From: Mesorhizobium sp. CU3
GTDB taxonomy: Bacteria; Pseudomonadota; Alphaproteobacteria; Rhizobiales; Rhizobiaceae
Length of the DNA stretch: 64,000 nt
Assembly: GCF_006442965.1 (NCBI RefSeq)
Contig: NZ_VFWX01000012.1
Coordinates: 62,001-126,000, forward strand
Reading direction: 5' to 3'
The position numbers were made by a program, and so were the translations under genes. The notes under the pieces were generated by a model. It was given only the letters and a program-made list of their open reading frames with translations. It was not told the DNA's origin and did no database searches. Position 1 is the first letter of the stretch. Every line of letters begins with the position of its first letter. Shown here one piece after another: positions 35,630-45,061 of this stretch.

Positions 35630-37132
35630 CTATTCGGTAAAGGCCGTGTCACGACCTCGTCTTATGGACGGCAACATCGCTAAAACGATGAGGACTGCAG
35701 CAACCATCAACAGGCTTGCGCTGATTGGATGTTCCAGAAACGTTGCTGGCGAACCTCGCGATATGCTCAGTGCGCGCCGCAGGTTTTCCTCAAGCAATCG
35801 GCCGAGGACGAAACCCAGCAGCATTGGCGCAGGCTCGAATCCCATCCGGATCAAGGCAAACCCGACGAAACCGAAAAGAGCGATGAGCATTACATCCGTT
35901 GGCAGGGAATTGATCGAATAGATACCGATGCAGCAGAACATGAGGATTGCCGGAAACATCAGCCGATATGGAACTTTCAGCAACCGCACCCATATGCCAA
36001 CCAATGGCAGGTTGATGACCAGAAGCATCAAATTTCCAACCCACATCGAGGCGATCATGCCCCAAAACATCGCTGGATTTTTGGTCATCACTTGAGGTCC
36101 GGGAACGATTCCGTGGATAGTCATCGCCCCGATCATCAACGCCATTACAGCGTTCGGTGGAATGCCTAGAGTGAGCAGCGGGATGAATGATGTCTGCGCA
36201 GCAGCGTTGTTGGCCGATTCTGGACCCGCAACACCTTCGATAGCGCCGCGGCCAAAGCGTCCGGGCTGCTCCGCCAGCTTCTTTTCAAGCGCATAGGAGG
36301 CAAACGGCGCCAGCACCGCACCACTGCCGGGGAGGATTCCCAGAATAGCCCCCAGCGCGGTACCGCGTAGAACGGGCCTGCAGGAACTGCGAAAGTCTTC
36401 CTTGTCAGGCAGCAACCGCCCTATGTGCTGGCGTATGACGTCCCGATTGTCAGTCTGCGTCAGATTACGCATAATCTCAGCTATCCCAAAAATCCCCATC
36501 GCGAGAATCGTGAAATCGATTCCATCCGAGAGCATCGACAGACCGAACGTCATGCGCTCCTCGCCAGTCTCCAGGTCGGTCCCAACGAGGGACAAGAGAA
36601 CGCCAAGAAGGATCATCGCTATCGCCTTCAGAACGGAACCGCTCGCCAGAACAACGGCAAAGACGAGACCCACGACCATTAGAGAAAAATACTCCGTTGG
36701 TCCGAAAACCAGCGCGACGCGTGTTAGCGGCGCGGCGAGCAAGGCGATGAGCAAGGTGGCAACGGTGCCTGCAAAGAAAGAACCGATCGCGGCGATCGCA
36801 AGCGCGACGCCGGCGCGGCCCTGCTTCGCCATTTGATGACCGTCCAATGCCGTAACCACCGAACTGGCCTCTCCGGGCATGTTGACGAGGATCGCGGTCG
36901 TCGAGCCGCCATACTGGGCGCCGTAGTAGATGCCGGCCAGCATTATCAGCGCCCCGACAGGGTCGACGCCGAAGGTGATCGGTAACAGCATCGCGATTGT
37001 TGCGAGGGGTCCCACGCCGGGCAGAACGCCGACGAGAGTTCCAACAAGGCAGCCCAAGAAGGCAAGCACGAGGTTGGTCGGGACAAATGCGACGCTGAAT
37101 CCAAGGCTTAGGTTGGCCAGAAAATCAGTCAT
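35630..37132 (-). CDS. tctA: Tripartite tricarboxylate transporter, large membrane subunit
   Basis: A 500-residue membrane protein of the TctA family with about twelve helices and the family signatures GVLPGVGPLATIAMLLP near 38-54 and GAILGILPGSGAVLAPF near 256-272. It forms the channel with TctB and takes substrate from TctC. The TTT systems carry carboxylates, here perhaps a sugar acid, keto acid or pathway intermediate. It lies between tctB and the FAH gene in one minus-strand operon. Confidence 0.92.
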   Translation of the reverse strand: MTDFLANLSLGFSVAFVPTNLVLAFLGCLVGTLVGVLPGVGPLATIAMLLPITFGVDPVGALIMLAGIYYGAQYGGSTTAILVNMPGEASSVVTALDGHQMAKQGRAGVALAIAAIGSFFAGTVATLLIALLAAPLTRVALVFGPTEYFSLMVVGLVFAVVLASGSVLKAIAMILLGVLLSLVGTDLETGEERMTFGLSMLSDGIDFTILAMGIFGIAEIMRNLTQTDNRDVIRQHIGRLLPDKEDFRSSCRPVLRGTALGAILGILPGSGAVLAPFASYALEKKLAEQPGRFGRGAIEGVAGPESANNAAAQTSFIPLLTLGIPPNAVMALMIGAMTIHGIVPGPQVMTKNPAMFWGMIASMWVGNLMLLVINLPLVGIWVRLLKVPYRLMFPAILMFCCIGIYSINSLPTDVMLIALFGFVGFALIRMGFEPAPMLLGFVLGRLLEENLRRALSISRGSPATFLEHPISASLLMVAAVLIVLAMLPSIRRGRDTAFTE

Positions 37133-37150
37133 TAGACTCTCGCAGCGCTG

Positions 37151-37792
37151 TCATGTCGATGATCGCCTGGTGGAGTTGGGCCAAGCAACGAGTATCAGGA
37201 CGGCTGCGGCGCCCAGAGCGGCTGCACTCAGGCGAAGATCGGCTTTGGCGGACCAACTCGCGGGCAGGAGGTCGACAAGAGGTTGCGGTAGGATTGGTAT
37301 TGGGAGGTTCAGCAGATCGCCGAACAGCAGCATGCAAAAGGCCGTAAGGCCCAACGCCAGCCCGAGGAGCTGGTCAAAACGGACATCGGGACTGGCATAG
37401 CCGCTAATCATAATGGCAACCGGTCCCGCGAAAAGGAGGCCCAAGCCTGGGATCGACACGCCTGCGAATGAAACCCCACGAATAGTTGAGGCAAACATCA
37501 GGACCGCGAGAATGATGAGAGCGGGACCCCGCAACATGGCACGCTCGAAGCGAACGCCAGGTTTGTAGATAGCGGCAGTAAGCAAGGCAGCCCCAGAGAC
37601 ACCCAAGGCCAGGCTCAGCCATTCCGGCAGTGTGGCAGGACCGACACCGTTGGATGGGCGTGCAAGGTCACGCGTCAGCGCGTACGCAGATATCGCTATC
37701 GCAACCAGCAGGAGGCCAGCCGCGAAATTCTGGTCTTGAATGATCGGTAAGAGGCGTGCTTTTGAGTTAGATGTAGGTCGATCCGTTTTCAA
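37151..37792 (-). CDS. tctB: Tripartite tricarboxylate transporter, small membrane subunit
   Basis: A protein of about 213 residues with four to five hydrophobic helices, as expected for TctB. I take the TTG at 37792 as start because a strong GGGAGGG lies seven bases upstream; the TTG at 37840 has no such site. It lies 18 bases before tctA. Its C-terminus is Ala/Leu-rich with a final helix. Confidence 0.82.
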   Translation of the reverse strand: MKTDRPTSNSKARLLPIIQDQNFAAGLLLVAIAISAYALTRDLARPSNGVGPATLPEWLSLALGVSGAALLTAAIYKPGVRFERAMLRGPALIILAVLMFASTIRGVSFAGVSIPGLGLLFAGPVAIMISGYASPDVRFDQLLGLALGLTAFCMLLFGDLLNLPIPILPQPLVDLLPASWSAKADLRLSAAALGAAAVLILVAWPNSTRRSST

Positions 37793-37919
37793 TCTTTGCC
37801 CTCCCTTGGTGCTTTGATCCACGCCGGTAGCCAGCCCCAACCTGCCTGTTGCAGTATCGGCGTGTCCTAATGATCTGGCCGATTGGACTGTGACCAGACG
37901 GCGGTTGCCGTCGTCGCGG

Positions 37920-38900
37920 TCACTCCTGCTCGACGCTGAGTTCCGCTACCAGATCCTTCCATCGCGCCAATTCGGCCTTCACGTGCTTGCCCAGCGCCTC
38001 CGGGGAACGACGATCGACCGCGACGGGCGTTGCCCCAAGGCTTTCGAAGCGGCTCAGCACCGCAGGATCCTGCAGCGTCTTGGCAAGGGCCGAATTGATG
38101 ACCTTCACCGTCTCGGCCGGTGTTCCGGCTGGCGCAAACAGACCGTGCCATGCGCTGATGTCGGCACCGCTGATACCTGCCTCGGCGATGGTTGGCAGAT
38201 CTGCGAGCTGGTTCAAGCGGGCCGGGCCCGTTACCCAGAAACCCTTGACGGACTTCGAGTTGATATTGTTGATCGCGTCCGCGGTCTGGGCGCAAAACAG
38301 ATCGATGTGACCCCCCAGTATGTCGGTCATTACAGCGGCCGCGCCGCGGTAGGCGACGAAGTTCGGCTGTGCCTTGAGCGCGCGCGCCAGCAGTAGGCCG
38401 CAGATATGGGCACCACCCCCGAATCCCCCATGACCCATTCGGATGGAAGCTGGATCATCGCGAAGGCGGGCTATCAGGTCGCCTGGCCCAGAAGAGGGAA
38501 AATCGACCCTCGAGACCAGCACGAAGGGAGCCTCGTTGATCAGTCCTATAGGGGTGAGTGCCGTCGAGGGATCGAAGTCTTTCGCTGCCTTCAAGAACGC
38601 CGGCAGGCTTGTGAGTGCTGTGTTGTAGAGCAACAAGGTATAGCCGTCAGGCGCCGAGCTAGCCACGTGCCGCGATCCCACAAGTCCGCCAGCGCCGACG
38701 ACGTTTTCGACAAGCACTCGCTGATTGAATGTCTTCCCCAGCGATTCAGCGATGATGCGGCCGAAGGTGTCCGTGGGACCGCCCGCTGGCGCGGCCACGA
38801 CAATTGTTATTTGGCGTTCGGGAAATCCTTCCGCGCAAACAGCAACTGCACTCATCCATAGGGCTGCCGCTGCGACTGCAGCGACTCTGACAATTCGCAT
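37920..38900 (-). CDS. tctC: Tripartite tricarboxylate transporter substrate-binding protein (Bug family)
   Basis: A 326-residue periplasmic protein with a signal peptide (about residues 1-23) and typical Bug-family segments: PAGGPTDTFGRIIAE near 39-53, NVVGAGGLVG near 66-75 and GHGGFGGGAH. The ATG follows a strong GGGAGGAAAC. It captures a carboxylate for TctAB. It is the first gene of the operon controlled by the operator at 39026-39043 and is divergent from the 472-residue protein. Confidence 0.9.
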   Translation of the reverse strand: MRIVRVAAVAAAALWMSAVAVCAEGFPERQITIVVAAPAGGPTDTFGRIIAESLGKTFNQRVLVENVVGAGGLVGSRHVASSAPDGYTLLLYNTALTSLPAFLKAAKDFDPSTALTPIGLINEAPFVLVSRVDFPSSGPGDLIARLRDDPASIRMGHGGFGGGAHICGLLLARALKAQPNFVAYRGAAAVMTDILGGHIDLFCAQTADAINNINSKSVKGFWVTGPARLNQLADLPTIAEAGISGADISAWHGLFAPAGTPAETVKVINSALAKTLQDPAVLSRFESLGATPVAVDRRSPEALGKHVKAELARWKDLVAELSVEQE

Positions 38901-39025
38901 GTTTCCTCCCTTTCAAAAGTCGACGGGGCCCAGATCAAGAACCTGTCACCACGAACTACAATTCCCGCCCGACTGTCGGCTGGTGCCCAACCGGCCCAAC
39001 AGGAAACCACCTCTTGTCGAATTAC

Positions 39026-39043
39026 TGACACACATGTATACCA
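39026..39043. promoter_or_regulatory. Module B operator, copy 3
   Basis: TGACACACATGTATACCA is the third copy of the module B palindrome, placed between tctC (start 38900) and the 472-residue gene (start 39118). It links the TTT-FAH operon and the GntR gene to the same control as the ABC operon. Confidence 0.65.
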
Positions 39044-39117
39044 GAATTCAAGAGGCAAAGCCGCCATTCCGGACGGAACGATTTTCCACCCCCCTATGAT
39101 GCGAGGCAGATACGATC

Positions 39118-40536
39118 ATGACGAAGAGGTTCCTTGGCATAACGGTCTTGCCGGAATTCCTCCAAAACGAGGGTATCGAACGCGTTCTTGATAATCTGCA
39201 GCGCGCCGGGGCTTCAGCTGTTTCGACATCTCCTTACGTGATGGAGCCGGGCGAAGGCGACGACAGCAGTCGCGAGCCACCGGCTGATGGCGGCAAAGGA
39301 TCGGTCCGCTTGCTGGACCGCCCCCTTTGGGGGCGCCGCGAACTCATGGTGCGGACGGCGCCAAGTTTTACACCGGATCTTCGTCTGTATCGAAATCTTG
39401 CCTACCAGCCGCCCGTCCCGGAACGATTGACACGGGAAGCGGGCGCCCTTGTCGGCCAGTTCATCCGCGCGGCGAAGGAGCGAGGCCTCAAGGTCTATCT
39501 ACAAATCATGGCCGCAATCCCGCCGGGCTTTCGCGTTCAGTACGGTGGCCCGCATCGGGAAGACATGCCTCGTCTACCGGACGGCAACTTCAGGGGTAAA
39601 GGTGTCGACAACAATGCCAGCCTCGCAAGTTCCGCGATCAAGGCTTACGCGGGTGCGCTGATCAAGGATCTGTGTCGCCAGTACCCAGAGATCGACGGCT
39701 TTCGCATCGACTGGCCCGAATATCCTCCCTATGACCTCGATAGCCTTTTCTTCGATTGCAGCGACCATGCCTTCGCTGCGGCTGCAAGGTTGGGATATGA
39801 TGTATCAGCCCTTCGTAGAGACCTTGCCCAGACGTACCGGCATGTAAACGGTGGGCTCGGCAGTGAAGATCTAAAGGAAATGGCCGAGTGCCGCCCGGGA
39901 GCTCTTTTCGCTTATTTGCCCGGATTCTCCGACATGTTGTCTCTGAAGGCCCGGCTCGTTGGCGAACTTCTTGGCGCCTACAAGGCGGCCTTGACCGAGG
40001 CGGGAGGGCAGGCGAGGGAACTCGTTCCGCAATCTCACCCCTTTCCCTGGTCGGTCCTCTCGGGCTTCGATATTGGACTGGCCTCACAGCATGCCGACCA
40101 GATTGGCATCAAGTTCTACACGATGCATTGGGGCATGATCGTCCGAAATTATGTCGAGGCTCTCATAAGCCGCAATCCCGGACTTCAAGATACTGAACTC
40201 GTCCTGCAAGCTGTCTTGCGCAATCTGGAGTTGGTCGATGCAGCAAAGCAGGTGCGATTCACCGACATTCGCTACCCTGAGCCCGACGAAGCTCACTGGA
40301 CCGGCGGCCCGTATGCAATCGAACGCAAACTCGCCGAAGCGCTCCGGCAATCGAAACGGCCTATCATCGCGCTGGCGCACGGTTATGGGCCGGTATCCGA
40401 TGTGCGCGAACGGGTGGTGGCTGCTTATCGGGGATGCGACCGCGTCTGGGTCAACCGGTACGGCTATCTCTCAGACGAAAAACTTGGTGTATTGGGAGAA
40501 CTGGTCCGGGACAACGCTCCGGTTGAATGCAAATAG
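39118..40536 (+). CDS. Uncharacterised TIM-barrel-like protein, possible glycoside hydrolase
   Basis: A 472-residue protein with no signal peptide and no membrane segment, so cytoplasmic. The pattern of hydrophobic strands followed by helices suggests a TIM barrel: FLGITVLPEFL near the start, GLKVYLQIMAAIPPG near 122-136, then DGFRIDWPEYPPYDLDSLFF near 197-216, where acidic residues at the end of a strand resemble glycoside hydrolase catalytic sites. I do not recognise a named family. It is the first gene after operator copy 3 and directly precedes the GntR regulator, so it is likely an enzyme of the module B pathway: a glycosidase, or one of the unassigned lactonase, dehydratase or epimerase steps. 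Confidence 0.65.
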   Translation: MTKRFLGITVLPEFLQNEGIERVLDNLQRAGASAVSTSPYVMEPGEGDDSSREPPADGGKGSVRLLDRPLWGRRELMVRTAPSFTPDLRLYRNLAYQPPVPERLTREAGALVGQFIRAAKERGLKVYLQIMAAIPPGFRVQYGGPHREDMPRLPDGNFRGKGVDNNASLASSAIKAYAGALIKDLCRQYPEIDGFRIDWPEYPPYDLDSLFFDCSDHAFAAAARLGYDVSALRRDLAQTYRHVNGGLGSEDLKEMAECRPGALFAYLPGFSDMLSLKARLVGELLGAYKAALTEAGGQARELVPQSHPFPWSVLSGFDIGLASQHADQIGIKFYTMHWGMIVRNYVEALISRNPGLQDTELVLQAVLRNLELVDAAKQVRFTDIRYPEPDEAHWTGGPYAIERKLAEALRQSKRPIIALAHGYGPVSDVRERVVAAYRGCDRVWVNRYGYLSDEKLGVLGELVRDNAPVECK

Positions 40537-40543
40537 AGGTCAT

Positions 40544-41245
40544 ATGGCAACAAAGATCGCAAATGCGGCGCCGCGGTTTTTCCTGGAGATTGATCCGACC
40601 AAGCCAGTGCGCCAGCAAACATACGACCTAATCCGCCAGGCGATCGTCACAACGAAGCTGCCTCCTGGTGCGGCGATCTCTGAGTATGAAATCGGGTCCC
40701 AGATTGGCGTCAGTCGAACTCCAGTTCGCGAAGCCATGGTGCGTTTGATCGACGAAGGCCTTGTCGAAGTTCGTCCGCGAATTGGCACTTTCGTTACCAG
40801 ACTGAGGTCGGACGAGATAAGGCAGGCGATCTTCTTGCGCGACGCGGTGGAAAGCGCCGCCGCTAGGCTCGCGGCCAAACGGCTGACACCGCAATGGTCC
40901 AGACGGCTGCGGTCAAACCTCAATCAGCAGGAGAAGGCGTGGGCACTGGCCCAGTATGACCGCGTTTATGAGCTCGACGAAGATTTCCATCATCTGATTT
41001 TCGAGATCAGCGGCAATCCTGCGGTCTGGAAAATCGTCAAGGCCGCCCGCGTTCACATGGCTCGGCTCAGGAATCTTTCCGTCCACTATGCCAATCCCGT
41101 GCCTCAACACCGGGAAGTGTTCGACGCGATTGAGCGGGGCGACGGCGAAGAGGCGGCAAGTGCCATGGGAAGGCACATCGCCGCGAATAGGCGATATGAG
41201 GAGGCCTTGCTACTGGAGAGGCCAGAACTCTTCGAGAAAACCTAG
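40544..41245 (+). CDS. GntR-family regulator, FCD group (module B)
   Basis: A 233-residue regulator with an N-terminal winged helix (about 20-85, EYEIGSQIGVSRTPVREAMVRL) and an all-helical FCD ligand domain with metal-binding candidates Asp and His (DEDFHHLIFEISGNP, and HREVFDAIERGD further on). The start at 40544 sits behind AGAGG, seven bases after the 472-residue gene; the longer frame to 40238 is an artefact. It is the only regulator in module B and the best candidate to bind the three ATACATGTATAC palindromes, including its own promoter. Confidence 0.9.
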   Translation: MATKIANAAPRFFLEIDPTKPVRQQTYDLIRQAIVTTKLPPGAAISEYEIGSQIGVSRTPVREAMVRLIDEGLVEVRPRIGTFVTRLRSDEIRQAIFLRDAVESAAARLAAKRLTPQWSRRLRSNLNQQEKAWALAQYDRVYELDEDFHHLIFEISGNPAVWKIVKAARVHMARLRNLSVHYANPVPQHREVFDAIERGDGEEAASAMGRHIAANRRYEEALLLERPELFEKT

Positions 41246-41335
41246 TCGTCGTGACCCAAAGCACGCGATTGGTGAGGCTGGGGGCAGTGCCGGCAGTGCC
41301 CGGTTCTCTGTTTCATATTTGCTCCTTTGTTCGCT

Positions 41336-42310
41336 CTACGACGCGTCGGCAGCCTCCACCTTTGTTTGAGGCAGTTGATGCGGACTGAGTACCTGCCGGC
41401 ATGTGTGCGATGCTATCGCGCGTAACCACCTATGGGCAGGTTGGTCGCGCCATCGTTGGTGAAAAATCAACGTGGTACTTCCTGGGGTCAACGACACAGG
41501 ACATGGTTGGCATACGAGATTGAAATAAGCCGCCAAGCCGTCAGCGACGCTTTGGCTCAAGGTGCAAATCAGGTTGTTTTGTTGGACCAAAATTTGCCCC
41601 GCCGCCACAAGGCTTGGGACGACGACCTCGATGCTGCGACTGCGATCAAGTTTGGACAACGCAACGTCTGCGACTCCTTCCAACCGTCCGGTAGGAGACA
41701 CCAACAGATGTGGGAATGAGAGGTAACCTTCCAGACTGACCGGCGTCGCTTGGCTTAGCGGATGCGCTGGCGCCATGACAACCCTAAAGCCCTCTTGTCC
41801 AATCACCGTGCGTATGATGCGTGCAGGAAGATCTTTTGGTAGAATTCCCACCGCGAAATGGATTTGATCCTCGTCCATCAAATGCTGTGCACTATCCTTG
41901 TCCACGATCCGCAGAACAGTCTTCGTGTACGGGGCCTCGCGACGCAAGGCGGCGATCAAAGGTGGTCCAAAGGCAAAAGCAGCCTGATCAGTCATCCCAA
42001 GCAAAAACGTATCGGTGGCAACGGTCGGATCGAACGAACGCCTGGCCGTGACCATTGTCTCAAGTCGTTCGACGATTTCCAACACCTCCGGCGCTAGGGT
42101 CACCGCAAGAGCGGTTGGTTCCATGCCCTGTGGCGACTTCTGAAACAGGGCGTCATCGAAACCGATGCGAAGCCGCCGCAGTGCGTTTGACACGGACGAT
42201 TGTGTGATCCCAAGTCGCTCCCCAGCGCGGGTGGTATGACGCTCTTGGTACAGGGCGACGAACACCTTGAGCAGATTGAAATCGAGCTTCACCAACCGCG
42301 TGTCCATCAT
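41336..42310 (-). CDS. LysR-family regulator (module C)
   Basis: A 324-residue LysR protein of the NodD/SyrM-like subgroup: the helix-turn-helix is at about 12-70 (TTRAGERLGITQSSVSNALRRLR) and the effector domain follows. It is divergent from the molybdenum hydroxylase operon, with 98 bases between the starts, so it probably controls that operon in response to the substrate. Confidence 0.88.
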   Translation of the reverse strand: MMDTRLVKLDFNLLKVFVALYQERHTTRAGERLGITQSSVSNALRRLRIGFDDALFQKSPQGMEPTALAVTLAPEVLEIVERLETMVTARRSFDPTVATDTFLLGMTDQAAFAFGPPLIAALRREAPYTKTVLRIVDKDSAQHLMDEDQIHFAVGILPKDLPARIIRTVIGQEGFRVVMAPAHPLSQATPVSLEGYLSFPHLLVSPTGRLEGVADVALSKLDRSRSIEVVVPSLVAAGQILVQQNNLICTLSQSVADGLAAYFNLVCQPCPVSLTPGSTTLIFHQRWRDQPAHRWLRAIASHTCRQVLSPHQLPQTKVEAADAS

Positions 42311-42408
42311 TCACCAAATCGATTGCTTCTATTTGCGTAAACAATTTTCATAAATGACTGGGCCTTGCTAAACAACAAAAAATAGACCGTTGATGGCCGC
42401 AGGTGTGA

Positions 42409-42864
42409 ATGTTGACCTTAAACATAAATGGCGCTTCAACGCCTGTTGAAGCTCCCGTCGATATGCCGTTGCTTTGGGTTCTCAGGGATATCGTTGGTTT
42501 GACTGGTACCAAGTTTGGCTGTGGTATCGCCCAATGCGGAGCATGTACAGTCCATATTGATGGGAAGCCGAAACGATCTTGCGTGCTCCCGGTGGGAAGT
42601 ATTGGTGATCAAGCGATTACCACAGTCGAGGCGATCCAAGGCACCGATGTTGGTCGAAGGGTGCAGACGGCCTGGCTGAACTTGGAAGTCGTTCAGTGTG
42701 GATATTGTCAGTCCGGCCAGATCATGTCGGCCACCGCGCTGTTGATGAATGTTCCCAAACCCAATGACGCCGACATTGATGCCGCCATGGCCGGCAACAT
42801 CTGTCGGTGCGGTACCTATGTCCGCATTCGCGCAGCCATAAAGGAGGCGGCAGATGCTACGTGA
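42409..42864 (+). CDS. 2Fe-2S subunit of a molybdenum hydroxylase (IorA type)
   Basis: A 151-residue protein carrying two 2Fe-2S clusters. The plant-type site is formed by Cys38, Cys43, Cys46 and Cys58 and the second by Cys97, Cys100, Cys132 and Cys134 (CGYC, CRC). It passes electrons from the molybdenum subunit encoded next, whose start it overlaps by 11 bases, to the cytochrome encoded third. Isoquinoline 1-oxidoreductase, aldehyde and nicotinate dehydrogenases share this layout. Confidence 0.92.
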   Translation: MLTLNINGASTPVEAPVDMPLLWVLRDIVGLTGTKFGCGIAQCGACTVHIDGKPKRSCVLPVGSIGDQAITTVEAIQGTDVGRRVQTAWLNLEVVQCGYCQSGQIMSATALLMNVPKPNDADIDAAMAGNICRCGTYVRIRAAIKEAADAT

Positions 42865-45061
42865 GTACAGGGACGAGGATCCTTGGAGGGCAAAGGGGGT
42901 AGGGTCTGGAGATGGAGCTTTAAGCCGGCGTTCAGCATTGAAGCTGGCCGCTTTGGCCGGCGCAGGCCTGCTTGTGGGGTTTCGTTTCGACGGAGGTGGC
43001 GACGCACTCGCCGCAACGGCCGGCAACGTTCCATATGAGCCAAATGCGTTTATCCGCATCCGCCCCGACGGTATGGTAAACCTGATCATACCTTCTGTGG
43101 AAATGGGACAGGGTATTTACACCGGTCTTGCCACGTTGATCGCCGAGGAGTTGGAGGTTGACCTGGACCAGGTCAGCGTCGAAGCGGCGCCGCCGGACGC
43201 GAGCTCTTACGCAAATCCGTTGTTGCACGTCCAAGCGACCGGCGCATCGACATCGACGCGGGCGTGGTGGATGCCACTCCGTCTTGCTGGTGCCTCGGCG
43301 CGGGCACAACTCGTCGCGGCTGCTGCCCAGGTATGGAACGCGGATTTGTCCGACTGCAAGGCGCAGAGGGGTTCGGTGGTGCATTTTGCCACCGGACGCA
43401 GCATCAATTACGGCGCGCTTGTCGATGTCGCCGCCAGGCTCCCGCCCGCGAAGGAGGTGCCCCTCAAGGAACCAAAAGACTTCCGTTTGATCGGCAAGGC
43501 GTTGAAGCGGCTGGATACTCCGGACAAGGTCAACGGGCGCGCGCGTTTCAGCATTGACGTCTCAGTGCCCAATATGAAGGTCGCGACACTTGCCGCCAGC
43601 CCCGTATTTGGCGGCAGGGTGGTGCAGGTGGATGATAGCCGCGCCAAGGCTGTTCCGGGCGTGCGCCAAGTGGTCGTGCTTGAAGACCTCGTTGCTGTAG
43701 TAGGCGATCATATGTGGGCGGCCAAACTCGGTTTGGAAGCGCTCGACATTACATGGGACGATGGCCCGCACGGCAACCTTTCAAGTGCCGATATCGTGCA
43801 TGATCTTGAAGTCGCGTCACAGTCGAGCGGCATTGTCGCACTGGCACAAGGAAATATCGAGACAGCGGTCGGAAAGGAGATTGAGGCGGTCTATCAGCTT
43901 CCGTTCTTGGCCCACGCAAGTCTCGAGCCGATGAATTACACTGTTAGCGTCACGTCCGATAAATGCGAGATCTGGGGCGCCACCCAGGTGATTGGCATCG
44001 CGCAAGGTGTAGCAGCAAAACTAACCGGTTTGCCGATCGAGAAAGTCATCATCCACAATCAACTCCTTGGTGGTGGCTTTGGTCGGCGGTTGGAAGTCGA
44101 CGGCATCGAAAAAGCCGTTCGGATTGCTCGGCACGTCGACGGCCCAGTCAAGGTAATATGGACTCGCGAAGAAGACATTCAGCAGGAGCGCTATCGTCCG
44201 TATTATTATGATCGCGTCTTCGCAAAATTGGGTGCCGATGGACTGCCGATATCCTTGCACCATCGCGTGACAGGATCTTCGGTGGCGGCACGATTTGCGC
44301 CAGGGCAACTGCGAGCCGACGGGCTTGACCCCGATGCAGTCGATGGCTCGGTTGACGCTCCTTACGAGATTCCGAACCGAATGGTCGAATTCGTCCGTCG
44401 TGAGCCGCCCGCCATCACCACCGCTTTCTGGCGTGGGGTTGGCGCAGGCCACAACGTATTTGTCATAGAGAGTTTCATTGACGAGTTAGCACACCAGGCC
44501 CAGCGAGATCCTGTTGAGTATCGGCAGGCACTTATTGGAAAGATTCCACGACTCAACCACGTGCTAAACTTGGCCGCCGACAAGGCCGGTTGGGGTCAAC
44601 CAATGGCCCCTGGCTTTGGCCGTGGGGTCGCGATCCAGACCACATTCAACACCTATATGGCGCAGGTTGCCGAAGTGCAGGTCGACGCCAATGGTTTCAC
44701 ACGCGTGCATCGCGTGACCTGCGCTATCGACTGTGGCATCGTCATCAATCCCGATACGGTGATTGCCCAGGCGCAAGGCGGTATAATCTTTGGCATAACA
44801 GCCGCGCTCTATGGCGAAATCACCCTCGAGAACGGCCGGGTTCAGCAGAGCAATTTCAATGATTACCGCATGCTGCGCATTAATGAAGCGCCAGCGGTCG
44901 ACGTGCACCTCGTTAGCAGTTTCGAGCCACCTGGCGGCATTGGCGAAGCCGGGACGGTAGGCGCGCCGGCGGCGGTGGCCAATGCTATCTTCGCAGCAAC
45001 CGGTATGCGCTTCCGCGAACTGCCCATTGTGCCATCTCTTTTCGCGATGAAATCCACGTGA
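42854..45061 (+). CDS. Molybdopterin-binding subunit of a molybdenum hydroxylase (IorB type)
   Basis: A 735-residue catalytic subunit with a twin-arginine-type leader (SRRSALKLAALAGAGLL at about 24-40), so the complex is exported folded. VEMGQGIYTG near 78-87 and LLGGGFGRRLE near 399-409 contact the cofactor, and GGIGEAGT near the C-terminus carries the expected active-site Glu. With no FAD subunit present and a cytochrome encoded next, it belongs to the cytochrome-coupled periplasmic group. The substrate (aldehyde or N-heterocycle) cannot be told from sequence. Confidence 0.92.
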   Translation: MLREYRDEDPWRAKGVGSGDGALSRRSALKLAALAGAGLLVGFRFDGGGDALAATAGNVPYEPNAFIRIRPDGMVNLIIPSVEMGQGIYTGLATLIAEELEVDLDQVSVEAAPPDASSYANPLLHVQATGASTSTRAWWMPLRLAGASARAQLVAAAAQVWNADLSDCKAQRGSVVHFATGRSINYGALVDVAARLPPAKEVPLKEPKDFRLIGKALKRLDTPDKVNGRARFSIDVSVPNMKVATLAASPVFGGRVVQVDDSRAKAVPGVRQVVVLEDLVAVVGDHMWAAKLGLEALDITWDDGPHGNLSSADIVHDLEVASQSSGIVALAQGNIETAVGKEIEAVYQLPFLAHASLEPMNYTVSVTSDKCEIWGATQVIGIAQGVAAKLTGLPIEKVIIHNQLLGGGFGRRLEVDGIEKAVRIARHVDGPVKVIWTREEDIQQERYRPYYYDRVFAKLGADGLPISLHHRVTGSSVAARFAPGQLRADGLDPDAVDGSVDAPYEIPNRMVEFVRREPPAITTAFWRGVGAGHNVFVIESFIDELAHQAQRDPVEYRQALIGKIPRLNHVLNLAADKAGWGQPMAPGFGRGVAIQTTFNTYMAQVAEVQVDANGFTRVHRVTCAIDCGIVINPDTVIAQAQGGIIFGITAALYGEITLENGRVQQSNFNDYRMLRINEAPAVDVHLVSSFEPPGGIGEAGTVGAPAAVANAIFAATGMRFRELPIVPSLFAMKST

